DNA of 64,000 nucleotides. Source: Acidimicrobiaceae bacterium. GTDB taxonomy: Bacteria; Actinomycetota; Acidimicrobiia; Acidimicrobiales; Poriferisodalaceae. Below are positions 8,681 to 18,674 of the stretch, piece by piece; the first letter of the stretch is position 1, and the number at the start of each line of letters is the position of its first letter. The DNA is taken from assembly GCA_002722565.1 (NCBI GenBank), contig PBMG01000007.1:230423-294422 (forward strand). The letters are read 5' to 3'. The notes under the pieces are model-generated. The model was given only the letters and a program-made list of their open reading frames with translations. It was not told the origin of the DNA and searched no databases. Made by a program: the position numbers and the translations under genes.

Positions 8681-10207
8681 GTGGCAAGCAGCGCTCCACA
8701 GTCCATTCATCATGAACGCCCGCCGTTGTACAGAGACGTCACGGTGGTTAAGTGGGTTGTACAAGTCGTCGCGTTGTTGCTGACTATTGGAGCACTTTGG
8801 TTTCTCGCCAAACAAGCTGGCGACAACCTCAGGGCCTCCAACGTTCCCACCGACTACGATTTTCTTTCAGTGAACCCGGGTATCGATCTGTCGTCGGGCA
8901 TCGATACTGACCCCGACACCGGAGGTAGAGCGCTCTGGGTGGGAATGGTCAACACCTTGCGGATGGCGATCGCAGGAATATTTGTCGCCACAATCATCGG
9001 TGTATTGGTAGGGCTGGCCAGGCTCTCAAACAACTGGTTGCTGCGAAAATTGGGAACGGTATTCGTTGAGACCCTCCGTAATGTTCCTTTGTTGGTGCAG
9101 ATTCTTTTTTACGGAGCAATTTTCGCCAGTCTCGACCGAGTTTCCATGGACGTTGGGCCGATCAATGGTTGGCTCCACATATCCAATAAGGGACTTTCTA
9201 TGCCGAGAGTCCACATCGCAGATGGTTTTTATCAGTGGATGATTGTTATCGGCATTGGACTCTTCGCCGCGAACTTCCTCCGAAAACGCCGGATTGCCCA
9301 ACAAGATCTTTCGGGTGAAGAGACCTACCCAATTCTCAGTGCCTTTGGCCTGATTGTCGTAATCGGCATTTTGGGTTGGTTTGTTCACCCAATTTTCGGC
9401 TTTGTAGGCAATATTTTCAACTCGTTGTCTTCTGTGGTTTCCGCAATTCCGGAAGGCGTTCTCCAGATAGTGCTAGCGCTGTTGTCTGTGGCTCTGAGCG
9501 GCTACTGGATTCGCGGCTTTCTCAACAGTCGACGAACACCAGCTGGATTGGCGAAATTAACCGACGATGACTATTTCCGGATGATCTTTGCCGGGACTGG
9601 CGGAGTGGTAGGCGCTGTTTTCTTTCTGTTCCTATGGCCAGGTCTATCTAGCTGGATGATCAATTCAGGGACTGACTTGTTTGAAGTTCTAAGCAATAAG
9701 TTTGGAAATGGTCGAAGTGGTCGACCAATCGATGTTGCCCTGCCCGACGTCGTTCAAGTTGGGAAATTTCCCAACTACGGACCATCAGGTCTGAACTTCT
9801 CGATTGGATTTGCTGCCGTCTTCTTTGGAGTTGTGTTTTATACAGCGGCCTTTATCGCCGAAATAGTTCGAGGAGGAATACTGGCTGTTCCCAAGGGACA
9901 GACTGAGGCTGCATCTGCGCTTGGTCTTCGTCGCTCGACTGCGCTGCGTCGAGTGGTCATTCCTCAAGCGGCGAGGGTTATGCTCCCGCCGTTAGGGAAT
10001 CAGTACTTAAACTTGACGAAGAACACCTCGCTCGCTATCGCAGTTGGGTACAGCGACATCGTTCAAGTAGGCCAAACGGTCTACAACCAAACAGGCAAGA
10101 CATTGCCTGTCGTTTCCATATGGATGTTCTTCTATCTCTCATGTTCGCTATCGATATCCGTGATCGTCAATTTCTTTAACGTTCGCATGAGAATCGTGGA
10201 GCGCTGA
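8681..10207 (+). CDS. aapQ: Amino-acid ABC transporter permease, AapQ-like
   Basis: This 508-residue inner-membrane protein has a conserved MetI-type permease core split over the sequence: WVGMVNTLRMAIAGIFVATI near 87-107, and near the C-terminus FYTAAFIAEIVRGGILAVPK then GQTEAASALGLR, the EAA loop that touches the ATPase. It is longer than typical AapQ (about 400), with several extra hydrophobic segments in the middle (about 180-320). The GTG start at 8681 follows GAGAGGGAA at 8665-8673. The stop lies one base before the aapM ATG, implying translational coupling. Confidence 0.85.
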   Translation: MASSAPQSIHHERPPLYRDVTVVKWVVQVVALLLTIGALWFLAKQAGDNLRASNVPTDYDFLSVNPGIDLSSGIDTDPDTGGRALWVGMVNTLRMAIAGIFVATIIGVLVGLARLSNNWLLRKLGTVFVETLRNVPLLVQILFYGAIFASLDRVSMDVGPINGWLHISNKGLSMPRVHIADGFYQWMIVIGIGLFAANFLRKRRIAQQDLSGEETYPILSAFGLIVVIGILGWFVHPIFGFVGNIFNSLSSVVSAIPEGVLQIVLALLSVALSGYWIRGFLNSRRTPAGLAKLTDDDYFRMIFAGTGGVVGAVFFLFLWPGLSSWMINSGTDLFEVLSNKFGNGRSGRPIDVALPDVVQVGKFPNYGPSGLNFSIGFAAVFFGVVFYTAAFIAEIVRGGILAVPKGQTEAASALGLRRSTALRRVVIPQAARVMLPPLGNQYLNLTKNTSLAIAVGYSDIVQVGQTVYNQTGKTLPVVSIWMFFYLSCSLSISVIVNFFNVRMRIVER

Positions 10208-10208
10208 G

Positions 10209-12140
10209 ATGCAAGACGCAAACCAACTATCAGGAGATCTCGAATTTCAACGGGGAATAGGACAGCAAGGGTCTTCTCCACATGAAGTTCCAAGCTTGCC
10301 TGTTGGCCAATGGCTAAGAAAAAACCTGTTTTCGAATTGGGGAAATAGCCTTCTCACACTGCTAGGCAGCTTCCTAGCTCTGCTGGCTCTTCGCGGAGTA
10401 CTTAATTTCGTTTTTAGTGAAAATCGCGAGTGGGATGCGGTCCGCACTAACTTGCGTGCATTGATGACTCTTTCTTATCCCGAGTCTCAGTACATCAGAG
10501 TTTGGGTCTCCCTTGGGTTTGTGGCTGGTTTAGCTGGGCTTAGCGCAGGTCTTTGGGCGAACTGGGGTGGTGTCTCCGTTAAGCGCCTTTCGACCTGGCT
10601 AATGGGTTCTGGAGGTTTGCTAGCAGTTTGTGTGATCGTGCGTGAGCCGAGCGTTATCTTGGGCAGCGACGGGAAAGTGGTGCGCACAGTTGACGGTTCA
10701 CCGCAACGTGAATCTTTTCTAGATGCCATGGTGGACAGGTCGAGTTGGTGGATAGCGGCAGCTGTTCTTCTGGCGTTGGGCACTTTGCTATGGGGCAGAT
10801 TCACTAGCCCTGACCGGCGTGGCGTTGAGGTCTCGGTCACCTCAGTCGTTTTTGTAAGTCTCGGTTTAGCGCTGTTGAGTCTTTGGGTTGCGCCCTACGG
10901 TCACTACGCTTTTATTTCAGAGACAAAGTCGTATGTTGCCGAATCGGGTAGAACGGTCGCGTTCTCGACAAAGTTGCCTTGGACTGTGATGTTGGCGCTG
11001 TTGTGTGGCTTCTTCTATTTGGGTCGAATACTGCGACGAAGTGACTATGCCGGAATTATTAAAGGCGCAAGCAATTTGTTGTGGTTGATCAGCCCGCTGA
11101 CACTTTTCTGGGTGGTGCTTAGAGACCCTGCTCTTGACTATGGGCACGTAATGTCAACGGATCTTCCCATGGGGTTGGCATTCGGGTTTCTGGGCGGAGC
11201 GGTTTTGTGGAGTTTGACTCGTCCGGGTGTCGGAGAAGCCGGCCGCCTGGTAGCGACCATGCTTTTGGGTTTCGCCATCTTTAATTGGGTGGCTGCGTTC
11301 TTTGGGTGGTATCCGATGCTTCAAAAAGCTCGGATTAGCTTTCTGCTCTTGGCGATTGCTGCATTATTGGCGCCGAACTTCATAGGAGAAATAGCGAAGC
11401 GCCGGCAGTTGGTTTTGAGTTGGTTGGGAGTTACGGCGCTAGTTCATTATTTGGCGACCATGATTAACACTCCATCAACGGTTGAACTTCAGTCCTCTGA
11501 GTTCCTAGGTGGTTTGGGTTTGACGCTGTTCGTAGCCCTAATAGTCGTTCTCCTTTCGTTCCCTTTGGGAGTGCTTCTTGCTTTGGGGCGCACCTCGAAG
11601 TTCCCTATTTTTAGGATGTTGTCGACTAGCTATATAGAGGTAATCCGTGGGGTGCCTCTAATCAGTGTCCTGATCTTCTTCTCCGTCATGGTTCCTTTGT
11701 TCCTTCCGGATGGGATGGAACTGGCGGAATTAGCTGCGGTCTTAACTGGGTACACCTTGTTCTCAGCTGCTTACCTAGCTGAAAATGTTAGAGGGGGGTT
11801 GCAGTCGATTACGAAAGGCCAGTACGAAGCGGCAGATGCTATTGGTCTAACTGCTGCTCAAAGGACAGGTTTTATCGTCCTGCCTCAGGCTCTTACGGTT
11901 TCAATTCCTCAACTCGTCGGCCAAGTTATTTCTACGTTCAAGGAAACCTCGCTCTTAGCGATCATTGGACTCTTCGACTTTCTCCGGGTGGCGAATTCAG
12001 TAATCCCAGCGCAGAGTGAATTCTTGGGCGTTAAGCGAGAGGGCATTCTTCTCGTGGCGATGATCTATTTCTTCTTTAATTTCACTATTTCTAAATACAG
12101 CCAGCGCTTAGAGCGGCGTGTAGGGCTTGGAGAACGATGA
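10209..12140 (+). CDS. aapM: Amino-acid ABC transporter permease, AapM-like, long N-terminal extension
   Basis: This protein has 643 residues, while usual AapM proteins have about 380. The C-terminal ~210 residues are the permease core: GLGLTLFVALIVVLLSFPLG near 436-455, SYIEVIRGVPLISVLIFFSV, and the EAA loop around AENVRGGLQSITKGQYEAAD. The preceding ~430 residues hold many hydrophobic stretches alternating with short charged loops, more membrane spans than the family needs. With AapQ it should form the channel through which amino acids released by AapJ enter the cell. The ATG lies directly after the aapQ stop. Confidence 0.82.
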   Translation: MQDANQLSGDLEFQRGIGQQGSSPHEVPSLPVGQWLRKNLFSNWGNSLLTLLGSFLALLALRGVLNFVFSENREWDAVRTNLRALMTLSYPESQYIRVWVSLGFVAGLAGLSAGLWANWGGVSVKRLSTWLMGSGGLLAVCVIVREPSVILGSDGKVVRTVDGSPQRESFLDAMVDRSSWWIAAAVLLALGTLLWGRFTSPDRRGVEVSVTSVVFVSLGLALLSLWVAPYGHYAFISETKSYVAESGRTVAFSTKLPWTVMLALLCGFFYLGRILRRSDYAGIIKGASNLLWLISPLTLFWVVLRDPALDYGHVMSTDLPMGLAFGFLGGAVLWSLTRPGVGEAGRLVATMLLGFAIFNWVAAFFGWYPMLQKARISFLLLAIAALLAPNFIGEIAKRRQLVLSWLGVTALVHYLATMINTPSTVELQSSEFLGGLGLTLFVALIVVLLSFPLGVLLALGRTSKFPIFRMLSTSYIEVIRGVPLISVLIFFSVMVPLFLPDGMELAELAAVLTGYTLFSAAYLAENVRGGLQSITKGQYEAADAIGLTAAQRTGFIVLPQALTVSIPQLVGQVISTFKETSLLAIIGLFDFLRVANSVIPAQSEFLGVKREGILLVAMIYFFFNFTISKYSQRLERRVGLGER

Positions 12141-12180
12141 TGATAAGTCCCCGTACCCCTCAGACCGGGAGTAAAGATAT

Positions 12181-12960
12181 ATGAGCATCGATGATGCGAC
12201 GACAGTGGCTAACGACAGGTTGGCCGACCGCGAAGACATGATCGTTTGTGTAGATGTAGATAAGTTCTACGGTGATTTCCAGGCGTTAAAGGGAGTCACA
12301 GCGACGATCAAAGAAGGAGAGGTTGCCGTAGTCTGCGGACCTTCTGGTTCAGGTAAGAGTACGTGGATCCGATGTATCAATCGCTTAGAGGTCCACCAAG
12401 GGGGAGATATCGTTGTTGATGGTATTGAACTCACCAATGACCTTCGCAATATCGAAAAGATCCGATCCGAAGTGGGCATGGTCTTTCAGCAGTTCAACCT
12501 TTTCCCACACTTGACCGTTTTGGACAACATTACCTTGGCTCCAATATGGGTAAGGAAAAAGCCTCGAGCAGAGGCCGAAGCCATGGCCCGGTCCCTACTG
12601 GACCGTGTGGGTATTCCCGAACAAGCTGAGAAATTTCCAGGGCAGCTGTCGGGCGGTCAGCAGCAACGTGTTGCGATAGCAAGGTCTCTTGCAATGGAGC
12701 CGCGTGTCATGTTGTTCGACGAACCGACTTCAGCCCTAGATCCTGAAATGATCAAAGAAGTTCTTGACGTAATGAAAGAACTTGCCAGGTCTGGAATCAC
12801 CATGATGGTCGTGACCCATGAAATGGGATTTGCACGCGAAGTAGCTGACCGCATTATGTTCATGGAGGGTGGCGAAATAGTGGAGGTCGGAACTCCAGAA
12901 CATTTCTTTACCAATCCGACTGAAGATCGGACCAAGCTTTTCCTCAGTCAGATTTTGTAG
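12181..12960 (+). CDS. aapP: Amino-acid ABC transporter ATP-binding protein, AapP-like
   Basis: This 259-residue ABC ATPase shows Walker [10 protein letters not shown] at 53-61, the Q-loop [11 protein letters not shown], the signature [18 protein letters not shown], Walker [15 protein letters not shown] and the switch histidine in [15 protein letters not shown]. The FPHLTVLDN segment is typical of polar amino-acid importers (GlnQ/AapP). It completes the aapJQMP set and should drive uptake of amino acids. It starts 40 bases after aapM, with GGGAGTAAAG as a moderate ribosome site. It ends 20 bases before the convergent small gene. Confidence 0.92.
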   Translation: MSIDDATTVANDRLADREDMIVCVDVDKFYGDFQALKGVTATIKEGEVAVVCGPSGSGKSTWIRCINRLEVHQGGDIVVDGIELTNDLRNIEKIRSEVGMVFQQFNLFPHLTVLDNITLAPIWVRKKPRAEAEAMARSLLDRVGIPEQAEKFPGQLSGGQQQRVAIARSLAMEPRVMLFDEPTSALDPEMIKEVLDVMKELARSGITMMVVTHEMGFAREVADRIMFMEGGEIVEVGTPEHFFTNPTEDRTKLFLSQIL

Positions 12961-12980
12961 CCGTAGATCTCTTTATGAGT

Positions 12981-13223
12981 TCAGTCTGCTGGGCTGCCGT
13001 AGGGAGCTTTTGCCTTCTTGTAGCATTCCGGGTGATAGTGCTCCACGCGGTCCCATTTATTGCCCACGTATACGTTGCAAATAATTTGGTCTGCTCTAAT
13101 TCGTGCCCGAAATTTGATTAGCTCGTCACAGACTGCGCAATAGGCCGAATTGCCTGCGTCGACGGTCCTCGTCACCGCTCGACTCTGCCACTTCTTCGTT
13201 TTGGTTGCTGACTTGGTGGCCAC
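12981..13223 (-). CDS. Small Cys/His protein, probable zinc-binding, unknown function
   Basis: This 80-residue protein has a lysine/arginine-rich N-terminus (KSATKTKKWQSR), then AYCAVCDELIKFRA and VEHYHPECYKKAKAPYG. The CxxC pair (about 29-32) and the HxxxC-type HPEC segment (about 63-67) could bind one zinc, as in treble-clef-like folds. I do not recognise a named family. The basic N-terminus suggests nucleic-acid contact (inference). It starts with ATG, and its upstream region is the TCGCGCGA array at 13279-13423, which may control it. Confidence 0.65.
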   Translation of the reverse strand: MATKSATKTKKWQSRAVTRTVDAGNSAYCAVCDELIKFRARIRADQIICNVYVGNKWDRVEHYHPECYKKAKAPYGSPAD

Positions 13224-13277
13224 GGTATATCTCCTGTTGCCTGATCACTATGAGTGTGAACGGCAATCTAGTTACTC

Positions 13278-13423
13278 TTCGCGCGAATATGGTGGATATT
13301 CGCGCGAATCGCGCGAATTTCTCGCGCGCAACGCGCGAAAACACTGTAAATTCGCGCTTTTGGCACAACGGAAGTATCAAAACTTGGGATTCGTGGCATC
13401 CAGATTTCGCGCGGATCGCGCGA
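13278..13423. repeat. Array of eight TCGCGCGA-type palindromic sites
   Basis: Copies of the 8-bp palindrome TCGCGCGA occur at 13279-13286, 13300-13307, 13309-13316 and 13416-13423; the first two extend to TTCGCGCGAA. One-mismatch or half copies lie at 13322-13329, 13331-13338, 13351-13357 and 13407-13414. The array fills the gap between ettA's stop and the start of the small zinc-protein gene. It suggests a multi-site operator or a nucleoid-protein loading site; nothing in it encodes a protein. Confidence 0.6.
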
Positions 13424-15097
13424 TTATCGAGCTAGCGGTTTGTATTTTATTGGCTTGGGGCCGGACTCGTCACCCAATTCACGAAGACGAAAGGCTTCGT
13501 ACTCTGAGAAATTGCCTTCGAACCAGCGAACCTGACTATCTCCTTCGAATGCCAAAACATGTGTCGCGACACGGTCGAGGAACCAGCGATCGTGACTGAT
13601 CACGACAGCGCACCCCGGAAAGGCTTCTAAGCCACCCTCAAGAGCTCGTAGCGTGTCTACATCTAAGTCATTAGTGGGTTCATCAAGAAGTAATACGTTG
13701 CCGCCCGTCTTTAGGACCTTTGCAAGTTGCACCCGGTTCCTTTCGCCCCCGGATAGATCTCCAACCTTCTTTTGTTGATCGGCACCCTTGAAATTAAAAG
13801 AGGCGACGTAGCTTCGCCCGTTTACCTCTCGATTCCCAACTTGGACGATGTCTAGGCCATCGGTTATCTCCTCATAGACGGTATGACCATCGCGTAACTC
13901 ATCTCTCGACTGATCGACATAGGCCAGGTCCACGGTGGTGCCTATAGCGATCTCACCAATGTCTGCTGTTTCTTCACCTGTGATCATGCGGAATAGAGTT
14001 GTTTTGCCTGCCCCATTCGCGCCAACCACCCCTACGATTCCAGCTGGTGGCAGGATGAATGAAAGATTCTCAATCAGTAACCGGTCCCCGAAACCCTTAC
14101 TCACATTCTTAAGCTCGATCACTTGATCGCCAAGTCGGCGGTTCATCGGGATGCTCAGTTCGAGTTTGTCATCCCGGTTCTCTCCAGCTTCGTGTTCAGC
14201 AAGGAGTTCGTCGTAAGCGGAGAGTCGAGCTTTGCTTTTCGCTTGCCGAGCACGGGGTGAAAGTCGCACCCATTCAAGTTCTTGGGCCAATGTTCGCTGC
14301 CGTGCATTGGACTGACGCTCTTCGGAAGCCAGCCTCGCCTGTTTCTGTTCTAGCCAACCGCTGTAGTTGCCTTCATACGGATACGCGTTGCCGTGATCTA
14401 GTTCAAGAATCCAGCCAGCAACATTGTCTAGAAAGTATCGATCATGGGTCACCGAGACCACAGTGCCCTCATATTCCTTTAGGAAGCGTTCGAGCCAAGC
14501 GACTGACTCTGCATCAAGGTGGTTAGTGGGCTCATCCAAGAGCAGGAGATCTGGGCGTGCAAGCAACAACCGACATAAAGCGACCCTGCGTCTTTCACCA
14601 CCAGAAAGTGTCGAAACAGAGGCGTCAGCTGCTGGAACACGCAGAGCATCCATTGCTATTTCCACTTGACGTTCCAAGTCCCAAGCGTTCGAGGACTGAA
14701 TTCGATCTTCTAACTCAGCCTGCATTGATCCGACCTGATCAAGATCTGCATCGGGGTCGCCCCACATTGCTAGCACCTCGTTATATCGATCGATTAGAGA
14801 CTGTGTCTCGGCCACGCCTTCCATTACGTTGTCGTAGACATTCTTACTCTCGTTTAGTTTCGGCTCTTGATTAAGGAGACCAACAGAGAAGCCCGGTGAC
14901 AGTCGGGCTTCGCCTGTAAATCCGTCGTCGTCGCCCGACATAATTCTCAAAATTGAGGACTTGCCAGCACCGTTGTGTCCAAGCACTCCAATCTTTGCGC
15001 CCGGATAAAAAGCCAGGGTGACATCTTTCAGTACGTCCCTATCAGGAGGATAGAAACGTCCGAGATCCCGCATTGTGAAAATGAACTCAGAGGGCAT
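13424..15097 (-). CDS. ettA: ABC-F translation factor EttA
   Basis: This 557-residue protein has two ABC ATPase domains and no membrane part: Walker [10 protein letters not shown] and GANGAGKTT, signatures [17 protein letters not shown] and [16 protein letters not shown], and Walker [21 protein letters not shown] and [11 protein letters not shown]. The opening [21 protein letters not shown] is typical of the EttA subgroup, and the length matches E. coli EttA (555). The region between the domains contains the arm and [16 protein letters not shown] linker that reach the ribosomal E site. EttA gates the first elongation steps according to energy charge (known for E. coli). ATG start. Confidence 0.93.
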   Translation of the reverse strand: MPSEFIFTMRDLGRFYPPDRDVLKDVTLAFYPGAKIGVLGHNGAGKSSILRIMSGDDDGFTGEARLSPGFSVGLLNQEPKLNESKNVYDNVMEGVAETQSLIDRYNEVLAMWGDPDADLDQVGSMQAELEDRIQSSNAWDLERQVEIAMDALRVPAADASVSTLSGGERRRVALCRLLLARPDLLLLDEPTNHLDAESVAWLERFLKEYEGTVVSVTHDRYFLDNVAGWILELDHGNAYPYEGNYSGWLEQKQARLASEERQSNARQRTLAQELEWVRLSPRARQAKSKARLSAYDELLAEHEAGENRDDKLELSIPMNRRLGDQVIELKNVSKGFGDRLLIENLSFILPPAGIVGVVGANGAGKTTLFRMITGEETADIGEIAIGTTVDLAYVDQSRDELRDGHTVYEEITDGLDIVQVGNREVNGRSYVASFNFKGADQQKKVGDLSGGERNRVQLAKVLKTGGNVLLLDEPTNDLDVDTLRALEGGLEAFPGCAVVISHDRWFLDRVATHVLAFEGDSQVRWFEGNFSEYEAFRLRELGDESGPKPIKYKPLAR

Positions 15098-15163
15098 GTG
15101 GTTGTTCTTCTGTTAGACGAGACGTTTCGATCATAAAGGTCACTAGAAATAAGCCCAATTCTG

Positions 15164-15820
15164 TTAGCGCAATGAAAATCCGACTGCTCGCTCGAGATCA
15201 TCGAGCGCTTCATCAGGATCGATTACCTTTATAGCTGTCATTCCCAGGTTGGCAGCGGGCTTGCAGTTAATACCAAGGTCATCGAGGTAGGCACAGTTTC
15301 TTGGGTCGACCTTCAACTCTGTACATGCCATTTCGTAAATACGGGGGTCGGGTTTTCTGATGCCTACCTTGGCAGACTCGATCACTACTTCGAACATGGT
15401 CATTATCTCTGCGATGGCCGCCGCCTGATCCTCAGTCCTCGACATGCCCGACCCATGTCCTGATTTCATATTGTTCGTAATGCAGCCGATTGGTAACTGC
15501 CTCTTAAGTATTTCAAGCGCTCGAACCATTTGAGGTCTCACATCACCACTTAGGCACCCCAATACCTTTTCACCTGAGAGTTCCAGTCCCATGGACTGCG
15601 CCTCGGCCTCGAAGAGCTCACAGAACTCGGGCAAAGTCACCTCGCTGCGTTCCATCTTGGCCCAAGCATTGTCATCGGGATTAGTTGAATTTATTTTCCG
15701 AATTGAATCGGGAGGCACACCGAGTTCGAGTTCGTACCGGGCGAATGCTTCGAAAGGGCTGGTGGTGATGACGCCACCAAAATCGAATAGGACAGCAGTA
15801 ATTAATGAATCGTTCCTCAC
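15164..15820 (-). CDS. HAD-superfamily phosphatase-like hydrolase
   Basis: Of 218 residues, motif I is VLFDFGGVITTSPFEAFARY (the nucleophile region; the second aspartate of the usual DxD is replaced by glycine, FDFGGV, as in the epoxide-hydrolase N-terminal / ACAD10-like subgroup). Motif II is CITNNMKSG, motif III the lysine in KVGIRKPDPRIYE, and motif IV YLDDLGINCKPAANLGM. A four-helix cap follows motif I. It is probably a soluble phosphatase of unknown substrate. GTG start at 15820, divergent from xthA 34 bases away. Confidence 0.8.
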   Translation of the reverse strand: MRNDSLITAVLFDFGGVITTSPFEAFARYELELGVPPDSIRKINSTNPDDNAWAKMERSEVTLPEFCELFEAEAQSMGLELSGEKVLGCLSGDVRPQMVRALEILKRQLPIGCITNNMKSGHGSGMSRTEDQAAAIAEIMTMFEVVIESAKVGIRKPDPRIYEMACTELKVDPRNCAYLDDLGINCKPAANLGMTAIKVIDPDEALDDLERAVGFSLR

Positions 15821-15854
15821 GAGCGAGGAGGCTAGCTGCCACTAGATTCGTGAT

Positions 15855-16625
15855 GTGCGCATAGCTACATGGAATGTGAATAGTTTGAATGCCCGGATGG
15901 AACGAGTAGATGAGTGGCTCGACTATGCATCTCCGGATGTACTTCTGCTGCAGGAAACCAAAATGGGTCAGGACCAGTTCCCGTACGACCACTATTTAGA
16001 ACAGGGCTATGAGAGTGTTCACGCTGGCGAAGGTCAATGGAACGGTGTGGCAATTTTATCGAAAGTCGGGATAGAAGACTGTCAGGTAGGTTTCGCAGAC
16101 GGAGCAGAACACGACCCAGAAGCGAGAATCATTTCAGCTGTTTGTTCAGGAGTTCAAGTTTGTTCGGTTTACGTGCCAAATGGTAGGGAAGTCGACCATG
16201 ACCACTACCAATACAAGCTGTCGTGGATGTCTCGCCTGAAGAGTCACCTCACTGCAATTTGTCATCCTGACGACCCCGTATTAGTGGGCGGTGATTACAA
16301 CATTTGCCCTGACGATCGAGACGTGTGGGATCCCGATAACCCACATCCAAGGACCCATGTCACTCAGAAGGAACGAGAGACTCTGGCTGCACTAGAAGAG
16401 TGGGGGTTGGTGGACCTTTTTCGTCAGTTTTATAAGGCCGAAGGGCTGTTTTCTTGGTGGGATTACCGTGATGGCGCCTTCCACAAGAAAATGGGTCTAA
16501 GGATAGACTTGTTGATGGCAAGTCAAGCGGTTGTTGATAGAGCCACATTTTGCCTCATCGACAGGACTGCTAGAAAAGGTAAGAAACCATCGGACCATGC
16601 ACCGGTGTTCGTCGACATCGATTGA
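15855..16625 (+). CDS. xthA: Exodeoxyribonuclease III (AP endonuclease)
   Basis: This 256-residue protein of the exonuclease-endonuclease-phosphatase fold opens MRIATWNVNSLNARMERVDE, with LLLQETKMGQDQFP carrying the metal-binding glutamate, VCSVYVPNGREVDHDHYQYK with the active-site tyrosine region, VGGDYNICPDDRDVWDP with the catalytic aspartate/asparagine pair, and SDHAPVFVDID at the end with the catalytic histidine. It removes abasic sites and 3' blocks in base-excision repair. GTG start. It converges on uvrD2, leaving 27 bases without a clear terminator. Confidence 0.93.
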   Translation: MRIATWNVNSLNARMERVDEWLDYASPDVLLLQETKMGQDQFPYDHYLEQGYESVHAGEGQWNGVAILSKVGIEDCQVGFADGAEHDPEARIISAVCSGVQVCSVYVPNGREVDHDHYQYKLSWMSRLKSHLTAICHPDDPVLVGGDYNICPDDRDVWDPDNPHPRTHVTQKERETLAALEEWGLVDLFRQFYKAEGLFSWWDYRDGAFHKKMGLRIDLLMASQAVVDRATFCLIDRTARKGKKPSDHAPVFVDID

Positions 16626-16652
16626 AATTGAGTCGAAGAAGTTTGATGTTCG

Positions 16653-18617
16653 TCAGTTAGCTTTTGGTTCGTCGGAAGCGATGACCTTCAATATTTCAGG
16701 ACCAACGCGGCTAAGTCGTGCTTCGCCGAGCCCCGTTATATCGGCTAACTCAGACAGATTTGTCGGAAATTGTTCTGCCACCTCGGAAATGAGATGTTTG
16801 GGCAGGAGAGCTGACGGTTCAATGCGGCGAGCACGAGCAGTTCTGTCTATCCAACTTGTCAGACGCTGATTACGGCTAGCAGCGTCACCTTGAATGCCAA
16901 GATCTAAGTTGCGCCTAGCTTCAGCCAAATATTGGGTAGTCAAGTCTCTGGACATCTCTGCAGGGTTTCGGACGGAGGCTGCTATCAGAGAGAGCCATGG
17001 AGAAGGTTCGCGAGTTCGCGTCACGCCTCCGTGTTCTCGCGATTTTGACCAAGTCAGGTGGAGTCTTTGCTGGGCACGAGATACAGCCACGTATAGGAGT
17101 CGGCGTTCTTCCGGATCATCAGCTCGGATTGGAACAAATCCCTCTTCAAGGCCTGCGATTATCACGCTAGGCCATTCCAAGCCTTTAGCTGAGTGAAATG
17201 TTGCAAGGTCAACTCCGTCAATAGGGTGTTCGAAGTCTCCTGGTCTGAGTGTTCGAAGCCAGTCCCGAAAAGCAGATCCTGAAGCGTTGAAATTCTCCCG
17301 AGCGTATTGAACCGCTAGTTCCGCTATCCGCTTTTGTGGCCCGCGATCAAGTTCTTCGAAGAGATCATTAGCCAAGGCGGAAAAATTAGAGTCGCTGAGA
17401 CATAGCTGATCGACTAAGTCTTTGACTTCTGGACGCTTAAGAATGCCTCCTTGACCCCGAAAACGGTAGGGAAGTTTGAGTTGGTCGAAAATCTGAGCGA
17501 TTAATGCGAGCTGTCCATTGGTGCGAGCAAGCACCGCGTGACTCGACCAGTGGGTTTCAGGTGCCCGAACCTCGCGCAGATATTGAGCAATTCCAATCGC
17601 CTCCGCTGTTTCTGTAGGGAAGCTGCTAGTAGTTGGGGGCTTACCGACGACTATCTCATCACTAGTCTCTTCTGATGTTCGACCAAGAACCGCGTTTGCC
17701 GCCCGAATTATTTGTGGCTGGCTCCGATGATTATCTAGTAACGAGACTGTCTTGGCAGACGGAAAATAGTCGTTAAAGTCCGATAGGAGGGACGAGTCAG
17801 CCCCGTTCCAGCCATAAATTGACTGATCAGGGTCACCGACGATACATAGGTCTGTTCGATCGCCTAGCCAGCTTCTAAGAAGATCGAACTGCACAGGGTT
17901 CAGGTCTTGAAATTCGTCAACAAAGAAATGTCTGAATACCCAGTGCTGGGCGTCTCGAAAAGCCTTATCTGATTTCAGCAAACTTGTGCATTCAACCAAT
18001 ATGTCGTCAAAGTCGAGCAAACCTCGCCTTTTCTTGTAGGCAACAAAGGTGGTCTGCAATGAAGCTATTTGGCTTGCGAGCTTTTCTCCCACCCGCATTA
18101 CCCCGGGGCGATGGCGGTATTCATCAGCGGTCAAATTCTGAGAATTCAACCAATCGATTTCTATAGTGGCCATGGGCAACTGAAGGTTGGGGAAATCTCC
18201 TATCAGCTCGCTGAGAATCGGACGACGACTTGCAAGAACAGTGGGTGGTCGTTTTCCGTGATCCGCTCGGTACTGTCGAATCTGCGATAAGGCGGTGGAA
18301 TGAAACGTACCTACGCCCCCCAGATCTCGTATGCCCATTTTGTTGAGTCTGGTGCGAAGCTCGTTAGCAGCTCGTCGAGTGAAAGTTAGGGCAAGAATGC
18401 GACGGGCATCAGCGCTTCCCTCATTTACTCGGCGGGCTATTCGGTTCGTCAGAACTCGAGTTTTTCCTGCTCCTGGACCCGCGAGAATTCTTAAAGGGTG
18501 ATCATCGCAATTAACAGCAAGCTGTTGTTCCCTGCTTAATACGTCAAGACTAAGGGTCGGCACTCCGTTACGCGGATCGGTAGAACCAAATTCGACGGCA
18601 TCGCTCGACTCAGTCAC
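16653..18617 (-). CDS. uvrD2: ATP-dependent DNA helicase UvrD2-type
   Basis: This 654-residue superfamily-1 helicase has Walker A AGPGAGKTRVLTNRIARRV near 46-64, motif II FVDEFQDLNPVQFDLLRSWL, motif III DPDQSIYGWNGAD, motif IV VLARTNGQLALIAQIF, motif V TFHSAKGLEWPSVIIAGLEE and motif VI RRLLYVAVSRAQQRLHLTWS. The last ~80 residues (LPKHLISEVAEQFPTNLSEL then ITGLGEARLSRVGPEILKVI) look like an HRDC domain, the mark of actinobacterial UvrD2. It unwinds DNA 3' to 5' in repair. GTG start at 18617. Confidence 0.9.
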   Translation of the reverse strand: MTESSDAVEFGSTDPRNGVPTLSLDVLSREQQLAVNCDDHPLRILAGPGAGKTRVLTNRIARRVNEGSADARRILALTFTRRAANELRTRLNKMGIRDLGGVGTFHSTALSQIRQYRADHGKRPPTVLASRRPILSELIGDFPNLQLPMATIEIDWLNSQNLTADEYRHRPGVMRVGEKLASQIASLQTTFVAYKKRRGLLDFDDILVECTSLLKSDKAFRDAQHWVFRHFFVDEFQDLNPVQFDLLRSWLGDRTDLCIVGDPDQSIYGWNGADSSLLSDFNDYFPSAKTVSLLDNHRSQPQIIRAANAVLGRTSEETSDEIVVGKPPTTSSFPTETAEAIGIAQYLREVRAPETHWSSHAVLARTNGQLALIAQIFDQLKLPYRFRGQGGILKRPEVKDLVDQLCLSDSNFSALANDLFEELDRGPQKRIAELAVQYARENFNASGSAFRDWLRTLRPGDFEHPIDGVDLATFHSAKGLEWPSVIIAGLEEGFVPIRADDPEERRLLYVAVSRAQQRLHLTWSKSREHGGVTRTREPSPWLSLIAASVRNPAEMSRDLTTQYLAEARRNLDLGIQGDAASRNQRLTSWIDRTARARRIEPSALLPKHLISEVAEQFPTNLSELADITGLGEARLSRVGPEILKVIASDEPKAN

Positions 18618-18674
18618 CCAAGAGACGCTACTGCCTGGATGGGACCACGGCTCTGTTGCGTCTACCCTCAGATC

